Part shown: piece after piece, positions 47,701 to 59,700 of the stretch | Numbering within the stretch: the first letter of the stretch is position 1 | Layout of the letters: the number at the start of each line of letters is the position of its first letter | NCBI RefSeq assembly: GCF_027409185.1 | Contig: NC_084472.1 | Location: 19,888,524-19,952,523 of the forward strand | Origin: Cynocephalus volans | Lineage: Eukaryota; Chordata; Mammalia; Dermoptera; Cynocephalidae | Length of the DNA: 64,000 nt | Direction: 5' to 3' | Program-made: the position numbers and the translations under genes | The notes under the pieces: generated by a model | What the model was told of the DNA's origin: nothing | The model's database searches: none | Seen by the model: only the letters and a program-made list of their open reading frames with translations

Positions 47701-50700
47701 GGCAGCCAGCGGCAAAAAGGACAGCGCGCTGCCCGTTCGTGTGCTTTTCAAGGGCTTGTACTAATTGACAGTAAGTAATATGTGGAAAAGCGCTGAGAGG
47801 TGCTATATTGGAAACAATTATTAATATGATCAATTTAGATAACACTCGAATCTATCACCTTAATTGAAATATTCATGGGAGAGGGAAAAAGCAGTCACCC
47901 CTTTCTGGTTTTGAGGCCTTAGGCAGATCACTGTCAGCCTGAGTGTCCACTTCTGCAACAGTATTAGCTTCAGAGATATTAGAGTGTGAAAACATGTAGA
48001 GGTGGTGAGCACGAGGATTAGCTAACAGATGCTTAGAAGATGTTAATTGAATGTATTATTGTTCATGAAAAACAGTAAGCACCTTAATTTGTACCTTTGT
48101 TCACAAAGCACTTCATATGCTTGCTTTAATTTGATACTCCCAGTGACCCTGTGAAATAATTGACTGGTAAGTAGGTAGGAATGACTGGTAAAATTTGGTG
48201 GGTCACTTGGGTATTTCATTACTCATGATAACTTCTCCAAATCTGATATTTGAACCCAGGGAGTTGAACGTGGGCTAGAGCATTATTGTCAATTATTTAT
48301 CAGTTGATTACCCAGTTTGTGAACAGGAGAGGTTTTCCTCTTTTTCTATACACCTCAATTTGTTTTCTTTTTTCCTTCTATTGAAATGATTAGAGCCCTT
48401 ATTTTCATAAAGAAAATGATGGAAATGAAGTCAATTTAGCTCCTTTTCTGTAGAGTTTTACAGAAAATTAGAATAGAAACATTTAAAAATATTTAAATAA
48501 GGTTTTGAATACTTCCTGACAAAAATATGTAGTTTTAAAATGTTTCATCAAATAAGTCACCATGAAGTGGAAGTTAGAACCTCTACAGCACTTTTTTAAG
48601 AAAGGAGACAGAACATTTAGCTTGAAGAAGATTCACGGGGTTATGCTGGCTGTCCTTTACTGTTTGTGTGCATACTAAGTAGAAAAGGATTTAGACTTAT
48701 TTTGCATACCAAGTGATAAAAAGTGTATTGATGGTGAAAGCTATACAGAGACTTGGTGGTCAATGTAAGAAAGTATAATGAGGGCTAAAGACTGAATAAG
48801 CTGACCAGAGAGTAATGAGTTTCCCATGCCTAGATTGTTCAACGGTGGCTGATTATTAGAGAAGGGATTCAAACACTGGATGGATGGTTAAATAGGGTGA
48901 CTTTTGCAGTTCCTTTCAACTCTGTTATTTCCTCATTCCATTTGAGATAATATTTTCAAGTATCCTCTAGATCACAGGATGAGATGGAGTATTTGACATG
49001 ACCTATATTAGCGACTTGTCTCATATGGTCTTATTTAGGCTCCCAAAGATTATCGAGAAAAAAGAACTAAAATCATTTTCATCCATGGGAATGAGTATAT
49101 AAAGTGGCTTTGCTTCTACCGCCTTCCAGTCCTCACACTTGGGCTACTTCTACCTATTGGCTCAGGCCTGACAGAGTCTTGGGGACACCTCGCCAGTAGG
49201 AGAGGGGTTTCAGTATCAAGATAACTTTGCCACCAGCCCTACCCTGACCTGAAGCCCATTTCTCATTACCATGTCCCTTGCCCTGTGTTCCTGGTCCAAA
49301 TGGGTCTGTAAAGATGTCACCAGATGCCTGCATTGCCCATGGTCTGACCCCATTCTCCTCAGACACAGGTGACTGGACCAAGGATGGGCAGGCCAGCCAG
49401 TCCACTGTGGCCTGGTGCAAAAGGATCAGCTGCAGCAATGCCATGTCTATCCTAAGAGTGTGGTAGTTTGATCTGTAAACTAGGGGACTGCATCCAAGAT
49501 AAGTAAGCAGAGGAAGCTGGTCAAAAAAAGGACCTTGGCTCATGAAAGAAAGTACAACCTTGATTTCTGATGGGCTTTCTGTTCCAATGAGGCCTGGATG
49601 AAATAGGAATGATAATAATAGCAATACCTAACATTTACTAAGCAGCTGGTGTATATCAACTTCATTAGAATTTCACAGTGGTTATTTTATCTAATTTCAC
49701 AATAATCCTATGGCAGAGGCACCATTCTTATCCTGGTTTTAGAGATGAAAAAACAGATGAGGGGAGAGTAAGCAACTTGCTCAAGGTCATGCAGTTAATA
49801 AGCAAAATTGGGACTGCGCTTCATTTCTTTAAGATATCCATATCTCCATAACTACCAAGCTGCCACCCCACTCACCTGGGTCTGGCTTTCTGGCTGCCTC
49901 TGGGAGTCTTTCAGGGGCTGGTGTCCTACCCATGAGCCTGGGCCTACATCTGGAGCCTTCTTCTAGTTCCTGGCCACTGATCACTATGTCACTATGTGGT
50001 GCAGTCTTCCAGACCTCCTTGGTGTTCTAGCCCAGGCCACAGGGTATCTTCTGGCAGTCAACACTTCTTTTCTGAGTGCCTACCGTGTGCAGAGCGACTA
50101 AGACAGAGTCGCTGCCTTGACAAGCAGTAGGGCCCTCTATGGCTTTCTGCTTGCATCCCCAAACCCTCAGGATTCTATGCCAATCTGTTGGTTCTTCTTT
50201 CTCCTCACTGTTGGGTTAACCCTTCCAAGCTTGCGACCTGGAAGACATTTACTTTCTGGGTCCTAGCAACTCTGAGACCAACCCAAGGCTTCTGTTAGAG
50301 AAGGCGCTTTATTAGATGGCTTTTTTGTCAGACTTCAAAGAAATATTGATTAGCACATGAAGAGGACCAGATAGAGATGAGTGATGACAGGCAGAGAGCT
50401 CAGCTCTGGGTAAACAGAGTCAGACCTCTGCTACTCTATAAAATATTGGTTTGATAAGGCAGGTGAGCTGAGTTGGGAAAAGTATATGCCAAGGCATTTT
50501 GTTGATAGAAAAATAGATTAGCCATTTGAGCTAGTGATTAAAAAGGTTTGACTCATATCAACTCTACTTGGTGAGGACACATGGAAAAAAATAAAAAGTT
50601 TTAGGGTGACTATGGATTTCAGTGATTGCTTGACCTCTTTACCTAGGACAAAGTAGAAAGAAAAAATTTTCAAGTTTCAAACTCAGAACTTAGTCTTTCC

Positions 50701-53700
50701 AATGCCTGCCTGTGGTTTGCTTTGGGATTATGAGTCCTCATCCCAAAGTAGTGAAAAAGGTCTTCATTTAGTTCTCAGTTGATAGAGTTACAAACAAAAG
50801 TCATGCCTACCACAGTTTGGATTCCCCGCAGCTCAGATCAAATGTCAGCTGAGTAATTTCAATGCAACTTTGTTAATGCCCTATCACGGTATACCACAAA
50901 ATGGTAGCACTCCACAGGATGGCAGTGCACGAATTATAAATCAGATTTACCTAAAAATACTAAGAAATCAAACCAGGCAAATATCCTTGTCCTTATTACT
51001 TATTTTGTAAATTCAAAACTTTAATAATGAAATTTCAGAATGAAACAACAGTGGTTGTCAGATGTCTTACCTATATAATATCCTACTATGTGCAGGCCAT
51101 TTTAATGGAAAGTTTTAATTAGGCTTTAAAAAGAAAAACAAAACTCCTTATAACTTGTGACAAAGTCAGCCAGGGCTAGTATCACTTTTTTCATATTTAT
51201 GGCACTATTTGTTTTCTTGGAATGGAATGAATATGCAGAGTTTACACTTTTAACAAAGGCAGAACTTGGGCTAGTCTGACCTGGCTAGATAACAGCCTCT
51301 AATTATAGGCTCACAGCAGGTAGTAAAAATTATTATGATTTGAGGTCACAGTGGGGTGACTGTACTCTATAAAAACGGAAAAATTCCATTGCTTTTCTCC
51401 TCCAAAGCAATTCTTATTTTATAAAACACCCTTTTCCTGAATAACAATATTTTCAGAGCTGGACTCTTACAATTCAAAACAACTGCACTCTTGGGGCTGG
51501 CCCGTGGCTCACTCGGGAGAGTGTGGTGCTGATAACACCAAGGCCCCGGGTTCGGATCCTATATAGGGATGGCCGGTTGGCTCACTGGCTGAGCATGGTG
51601 CTGACAACACCAAGCCAAGGGTTGAGATCCCCTTACCGATCATCTTTAAAAAAAAAAAAAAAAAAAACAACTGCACTCCATGCAGTCTTTAGAAGGGTGT
51701 TATCACTTGCTCCTTGACCAGAGGGTGGGTCCTCACATGCAAACTAGGTCATTCACTTTGACCAGGTTATCCTCTCTCTTGAGAAATGAAAGACAGGTGG
51801 GGTGTGTTGTGGCTACTGCAGCAATGTTAGTTTACCCTTTAACTTCTAGGTTTCAATGTCATCCCATGACTCAATTTAGGTTTAATTGGACACAACCCAT
51901 GCATCATTTGAAATATCTCTCTTACATCAACTTGGTTTTCTGCCATTGTGCTTTAGGCATATGAATAATAAAAATTATTTACAAATAAATTTGTCAGAGT
52001 GCCAGAAATTATTTCAGAAGGATGTACTGAGAGGGAGACTTGATAATCTTCATAATCTTTCCTTTCTAAGTCCACAGTGATATCTTCAAGGATGGCCAAC
52101 AAATCAAATATTGCAATCCAAAAATGATCAATTCCTTTTATTCATTTTGGTAAAAGGAAGTCTCTGATTCAGAATCAATCAACAGTTTCAAAATAAGAGG
52201 GACCAATAAGAAAACATTAAACTCCAATCCTTAAATGTTAATTCTGGCAGGTATGAAAGTCCAACATTTTCTAAACTGCTTCTTTTCCCAGGAGTATTCA
52301 TGGGGCCATTTAAGCCTAAGAATAACTTTAAAATTCTAAAAATATAATCTTACACTGATAGCAGTGCCTGGCACATGATAAATACTCACGAAATACTGAT
52401 TGAACACTGAATAAAACAATTATCAAAAATTTGGGAGCTTGAAGAGATCATCAGGCTCGTCCTGCCCAGCCTCCTAATTTTCAGTGAAGAGAGGTCCAGA
52501 GAGGTTGGTTCACTTGTAAAACCGTACAGCTCTAGTTATTGACAAAGCTTGGTCTACAACTCAGGATTCCTGACCTCAAACCCACTTTGCCCAAAGGCTC
52601 TTCCTTTTCTCAGGTCCTTATGTGTTTGGGCTTCTAAAGACAGAAGAAGCCTGTGGCCAAGAGCTCAGACCAATCTTAAGGTCCCCATAGCTATTGATTA
52701 TGTGAACATACAGGCATTCCCATATAACGTCATGTTACACTGGAAACCTGCCTGGGTGTTATTTACTGGAAAGAAATCAGCTTAACTTCTCCTTAGAAAA
52801 CTACCTTTATAGTACTGTTTCCTTAATCTGAAATGTTTTGTTAAAAACAAATTAATTAGGGCAGACATAGTACCTATACAAGAGAAGCTACTTATAATGC
52901 CTTACATTTGAATGGCTCTTTACTGTTTATGAAGTGCCGCTTCTATTACCTTACATTTCTGTTCCTTTGAGTATCAGTTAATTGATTTGCTAGATGTTAG
53001 CTTGCTGATGGTAAATGAAATCTCAGCATTATAATTGTTTGAGATGAAGGTGCAGAACTTACTAATGACTCCAGCAATAAGGATTCCTCCTTGGCTTGGT
53101 GGAAGAAGTGGTGGGTAGGTGATACGGCAGCATAGCAGCAGAGGGACTGGGCAGGGGGAGGCTCCCCGACCCGCCTCTATTTACCTATGTCCCAGGCTTG
53201 CCCATACTCATTAGCTTAGTGCAGCCATAATTTATTTGAACAGGAGGTAGCAGAGTGTGTACTTGTCCTCCAAACACCACACACTCGAATTTTAAAAGTA
53301 CTGAATGGTGATGTCAGCTTGATTTCACAGGATTTTGGGCGAGCCCAAAGCATAGTACAGCAAAAACCCTAATCAAAGATTAACTTTTCATCACAGAGGC
53401 AAAAGGGCTTAAAGAATGCCTAGAGCTGAGTGATTATCTCAGGTATGTGCTGCTAGAGAACACCAGCCCTCCCCGCCTCCCTCCCCGTGCACTCGGGCAA
53501 ACATCAGCAATGAACATTACCTGCCTTGGCTGGTTGACTTTTGCTCCTGAAGACAACAGTAATCGGATAACATCCAAGTAACCACCCTGGGCAGCTAGGA
53601 AGAGTGCAGTGGCTCCATCCTGAGGGATATCAAATTAAATGTGTTGAAAAAAATCATCTTTCATATTTATTTTAAAAGATGTTAGATTAAAATACATAAA

Positions 53701-56700
53701 TTTAACAACATTTTCCATTTCCATCCCCTTTTAGGTTTCCATCCTTTTGTTAATTAAGAACTAAGTGTTAAACAAATTCCCCAAACCTAATTTTTGTGCT
53801 TTTGTGTATTGGGAGTAACAGGTGTCCTTTTTTTTTTTTTTTAAAGATGACCGGTAAGGGGATCTTAACCCTTGACTTGGTGTTGTGAGCACCACGCTCA
53901 GCCAGTGAGCGAACCGGCCATCCGTATATGGGATCCGAACCCGGGGCCTTGGTGTTCTCAGCACCACACTCTCCCGAGTGAGCCACGGGCCGGCCCAACA
54001 GGTGTCCTTTTAATTAGATCTTCTCTACCTCTTTCTTTGTGGCCTCCTTATCCCTACCCTCAACATGAGGTTTCTGCGAACATTAAAACACAAAATACTT
54101 TCAGAAAAACTGCCCAGAGAGAATCTCCACAAAGTTTCTCCCTGCCAGCCCAGCAGACACCAACAACATATAAACGCAAAAAGCAATCCTGCATAAAACC
54201 CAAAGCAAGTGATCCTTCTCCACTTTTCTTTAGTTCTCTTTTTAACTGGATGTCTATATCTTCTGGGCATTTCTTTTTTCTTAGAGACATGTCAATCGGT
54301 AATTTTGGCACATATCTTGGTCAACTGAGAGCATGCACTCTCCCCAGATGCTCTCTTCAGCCAGGCAGCATTCATAGCACAGGCTGAGCTTCCCTGCTGT
54401 CAGACCGCAGTGGAAAACCCAAGCACACCCTGGTGGAAAACACCTCACGAACCCGGCGAATTACCACACTTTCCTCCCATCGGGAACGCTAACCACAAGC
54501 TAAAACACAAAACACCTTTCTCTACAAGTCCAACCAGGCATGTGTCCCGTGGAGGGTACTGAATTTCCAGTGGGTTTCAGCTGAGCTGCCAGACTGCCCT
54601 CAAGGCAATCATTAAAAAATTAATCAGCCTGTACAGATTTTTAAGGCGCTGTTTGATATGGGGATAAAACTTTCAGCAGCTCCTTAATGTGTTGCCACAG
54701 AAAGTCTTCCATGCCCTTAGTTGCTGATAATGCTCAGGAATTTTCTAAAATGGACTTTCCATGCATTGAATTTTTCACTGTGCATTATAAGTTTCAGTTC
54801 TGTCTCCCTCCCTGCCCCCCTTTCAGTTATTTTTTTTCTTTGGCAGCTGGATGGTACAGGGATCAAATCCTGGACCTTCGTGTTATCAACACCATGTTCT
54901 AACCAACTGAGCTAATCGGCCAGCCTTTCCATTGTTTTTAATGGAAATATTTGGGCTGTTTGGGTATGGGTAAAGGTCTTAACATAAAATGGAAATTATG
55001 ATGCATGAAATTTCTTGAGTCACCTTATAACAGAGAGGAATTTACTGTGGGAAGGGGCCCTCCCCAAACTTTACATTTCAAAGATTACGTGCCACCCCAG
55101 TGAGCCTTATGGAGGGATATTATCTAATGAGTACAAATTCTATACTCACAGTCAATTTGGATTGATGACTATTAATGGTAATGCTATTGAAAATTACAAT
55201 TCACTTTCCTTTTCCAAAGACTTTGGCTCTTCCTTCCCAACCTACATACACATACCTTCTCTCAGATATACTTTGCCTATATATAGCCAAAGAAATACCC
55301 AAAGCCTTAAACCTGTACTTCTAAGACTTGGCCACATGTCAGAGCCAACTGTTGCCCAGGTTGTGCCCTCAGAGACTCCAGTTTAGTTGTTCTGGGGTGG
55401 ACCTGGGGATTGGTATTTTTTTAAGTTCCCCAGGTGATTCTAGTGGGCAGCCAGAGTTGAGAATCACTTCTTTAGATAATTATCAAGTAATTCAGTCATT
55501 CTACTGGTAATGTTGTAGCTCGAATAGTGTTACAGATTTTGAAGTGCAGAGGGTAAGCCTAGTTGCCATGGACTTCAAAGAGGCCTATGATTTGTCAGAG
55601 TTACCCATGTAAACGCTGGATTGGGTGTTCAAAGGGAAAAGTTCACACCTACACAGCTCGTTAAGCATCTATGAAAGTATAGTGCCCTAGGCATAAGGGC
55701 TAAATATCTAGTTGTAAGATAGCCTAAAATATGGTTCCTAGATAATTGGAAGTAGTAATTCAGCCACTCCTCAAAATTAGACTCTGTCAAGTTACTTCAT
55801 CTCCCCATATTTTATTTTTTCCTACAAAACTGGAATAACATTTGCCACAAATCCTATGGAATTACAGTGGCAATTAAAAGAGCCCTTGGGTAATATGCTA
55901 ATTGCCAAATAACTGCAAACAGACCCATACTAGCAGTGGACGCCTTTCAAAAGTAAATGGTGTGGATATATTTCACAAGTCTTCATCTATCCAACCTAAC
56001 TTTTCTTCCAGATACTTTGATTTCTCCTGTTTGTTTCCTTCCTCACAAATAACTCTACAACAGGAGAATTTAATTTGGTTTTCAGCAAGTCCATATACTT
56101 AAGAGAAAGAAAAAACTGCTCTAACCATTTTGAGCCTCGATAGTGTCCAGGCTGGAGCTGCTGAGCATACAGAGCAGGAGCCGGCAAAAGCCGCAGCTGT
56201 GCCCTTTGGATGAAGTTGCTTGGAGGCGGCAGGGGAGAAGAGGGCCTTGGTGGCCCCCAGGCCAGCAAGATCACTAACAGGGTTCCCATGGACCCACACA
56301 GGAGCGAGGAACCACAGCAACTGAGAAAAAGGAGCCACTCAGAGGCTGGTGAGTCATTGCAAGGGACCGGCGCATGGCCCATCCCATGGGAAGTGTTGCA
56401 GCACAGGTGGTGGGGCAGACAGGCCCACCAGGAGAACACTGGGGCCCAGCAAGGACAGCTGACCTGACCCTAATCAGTGAAGGACCACTTAGAAGAGACT
56501 GGTCAGGAATATAGAATTACATGGGGTGCAGTTTGATGAAAAGACTCAGGCCCAGACCAGTGCTTCTACACAACCCAGATGCAGCGGATCACACGAGAGC
56601 TGGAAGTAAACTATAAAGTCAACCATTAAAACTTGGGCTGCACAAAATGCCTTCCCTAGGGAATCAGCAGCAAAGCAGCAATTTAGCTCAACTACAGGGC

Positions 56701-59700
56701 TCAAGTGCTGGTCCCCACAGGAAGTTCCCCCATTTTACAAGTAAGCAAAGGACAACAAATTAGTTCCAGCACAGAGTTTAAATGGTGGGAACAGCAAATA
56801 ATCCAACACAGAAATGAAAGAAAAAAAAAAGTAACTGCAACCAGAGACAAAGTTTGATATTAACTAGTAAAGGTCTCATTTCACCAAAGAACACCTGTAA
56901 CACCTAGAAGGACTGGAAGTCCCCTGGACTACCAAGCCAGGAAGGGGGGAAGGCTGGGGGCCTCACCAATATTCCCCAACACTCACTACCAATCCCGAGG
57001 GTGGGGGATGAGGTCCTCAGCCATGCCCCCCAACACACCCAGCCAGCCTAGCTACAACCATGCTGCAGGCTCTCCCTAGCCGGGGTGGTAGAGGCCCTCA
57101 GGCCTCAGCCATACCCCCCCAACACATGCAACCACCCCAGCAATGACCACCAAGCCACAGCAAGAAGGGCCCCAGGTTCCCGAGCTGGGATGGTGGAAGG
57201 CGAGGGCTTTTGCCACACCCCCCGACATCTGCACCCAGCCTGGCAATGACCAGGCCACCGCTGGAAGCCCCCTGGTTTCCCCTGTGGGAATGAGGGGGGT
57301 GCCACAGGCCTCCATCCTGCCCCTCCTCCTTCACATTTCTTTCCTCTTTCCCCTCTCTCCCTCCCTCCCAACTGCTCCACAACAACATCCTAGAATGTAA
57401 AAAATAATATTAATAAAATTACATGCAAAATCCCTCCCTGGAGGGCAATTTAGCAATAATGAACTCAAGGTCTTAATAAGTTTGACATAGTCATTTCCAT
57501 CTAGAAATGTATTCATGTATCCCAAAGAAACAACAGATGTGCTAAAGTTTGAGTTACAAGGAAGGTTATGCAGATTATTTCCTAAGAGAAAAAAAAAGGG
57601 AAATAACCTATATATCTATCTAAATGAAATTGTTTAAATTGATACAGCAATGCAACAGAACATTGTATCACCACCAACAAAGATGCTTCAAATGACAAAA
57701 AAAAATTTTTTTTTTTTGAAAATTGGCATTTCAAATTTAGACTGCAATGTTATGTGTGATGAGGGAATGAGCAAGTAGCCACCTGATGTCCCCTGGGAAC
57801 ATACTCACATAAAGTTGGTCATGGATGTTGGCTCCATGTTTCAGCAAGGTCTCCACCACCTGCATGTGCCCGTACTGACTGGCAGCCAACAGGGCAGTGC
57901 CGCCATCCTATGAACATGCAAAAAAGGTATAAACACTTTGGTGACAGTGCAGGCACATATTTTACCAAACAGATGCTCCTCACATAATGAAAACTTTGGA
58001 AGAGAATTTTTCCATAGATAATAACAAACACACTTTCTTTTTTTTTTTAAATCCCCTTTATTTTTTCTTTATAATCATGACAGAATTCACATTAAAGACA
58101 TGATTATGTTGTACACTCGGACGACTTACTAGAGATATATTACAGTTATTTGACCAAGATATTATGATTAATTTAGAAAATTCCCAGGCCAAATACAGAA
58201 TCATTTATTTGCCTCTCAATATTGGAAACACAGAACAGAAAGTCTGTACCAAGTCTTGTCAGTTCCATCTTAGAATTACCAGAAGAGCCTCCCATAGCTT
58301 CTGGTCAGAGACCCTCTTGACAAACATTGGCTTCTCCCTGTGGTGCCACCCGCTGAAGGCCACTGAGATTTAGGTGCTCTTATTGGGTAATCCTCTGGGG
58401 CCATAGTCCTCATGGGATAAGATCTGCATCCATAAAAGAGCGGATAACTACAGCATGTTCTGTGTGCCTCTCACCTACTTAGTATTTTCCTCTGAACATG
58501 TGCCAAATAAGTCTCTTTTAAAGTGCGGGTCCTAAAACTAAACAGAGCACTGTAAAGTAGATGTGGTCTGATGTGGAATGGGACATTCCTTTGTTCCATT
58601 TACTCTACTTTTATCTCTGTGGCCTAAATTAGAATTTGCTTTTATGCCAAGCATATCACACTACTGACTCATTGAGTTTGTGGTCAACTAAAACGCTTAA
58701 AGGTTTTTCTCAGGTGCTGCAGCTAAGGCATTATGTTTTGCCATGTAGGAATGCTGAATTGTTTGTTAGGCTCTGCAAACTGGTATGTGGGCATCTTAGC
58801 TAATTATAAATAATTCAAGAACATGTAATCTGGTTCTAAAGTACAAATCATAAATATAAGATAGTGTCATTTCTAAATTTGGGCATAAGGGGTTCAAAAT
58901 GCCTAGTCTTGGGCCGGCCCGTGGCTCACTCGGGAGAGTGCGGTGCTGATAACACCAAGGCCCCGGGTTTGGATCCCATATACGGATGGCCGGTTCGCTC
59001 ACTGGCTGAGCGTGGTGCTGACAACACCAAGTCAAGGGTTAAGATCCCCTTACCGGTCATCTTTAAAAAAAAAAAAATGCCTAGTCTTGAAGCTCCACCC
59101 TCAGAGGGTCTGATTCAGTAGGTCTGGGGTGAAGCACAGAAATATCCTTTTGACCAGTCGTGTGGGATGATTGTGATATGTAGGTGGCAGGTGGACCTCA
59201 CTTGGAGAAACACTGCTGCAAGAGCTCTTGCATTCACAGGCAGGTAGGTGACATCCCCGGGGGATGCACGTGGCTGGGTAAGGCTTCACCGAGGGACAGG
59301 CTGTGTGGAAGGGGAGGGCACTTGAGCTGCACTCTGAAGGTTGGGGAAAGGAGAGAGGGGAGACTGAACGCTAAGGCTGGTGGTGGACAGTGGGAGCGGG
59401 GGCATCAAGAAACTGCTCAGTAGCAGCAATGAGCACCACTGTTTCCAAGCTTTGTTCTGTCAGTTTCCTCAGATCTTTTTCTAATGAAGTAACAGAATAG
59501 ATGAAATATGATAATTATCACAGAACTGGTATCTTTTATTTTTAAAATCACATTTTTAGGGCAGATAGATTTAATAGCAATGAGAACAATTGTCAAACAA
59601 AGTCAGTTTTGATGACGGATCATATTAAAACTCAAAGCCTCTCAACTCTCTTATTCCATGGAAAGCTCTTAGACACCTGCAGTTGACCTAATGGAAACAT

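Larger units (their letters stand above)
45234..53520 (-). other. ANKRD29: ANKRD29 intron 6 (8.3 kb)
   Basis: This intron contains two MIR-like stretches near 47,900-48,280, a MIR (49620-49830), a dimeric SINE (51491-51663) and an old SINE-like piece (52430-52590). Sequence of 47,100-47,470 has the look of an old, degraded repeat with a short ATTC run. Nothing is recognised in 45,800-47,000 or 49,850-51,470. Confidence 0.8.
53620..57808 (-). other. ANKRD29: ANKRD29 intron 5
   Basis: This 4.2-kb intron holds a dimeric SINE (53832-53996), a monomeric SINE (54829-54925), a hAT-like piece (55290-55470) and an L1 5'-end-like block with tandem repeats (about 56,150-57,410). Confidence 0.8.

Noticed and set aside
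47341..47778. 145-codon plus-strand frame
   Set aside because: It overlaps old repeat-like sequence and competes with several other open frames in the same place, as expected by chance.
49154..49624. 156-codon minus-strand frame
   Set aside because: No splice sites, domain or family pattern; it sits in ANKRD29 intron 6 and looks like chance.
55996..56439. 147-codon minus-strand frame
   Set aside because: It overlaps the GC-rich L1 5'-end-like block and has no recognisable domain.
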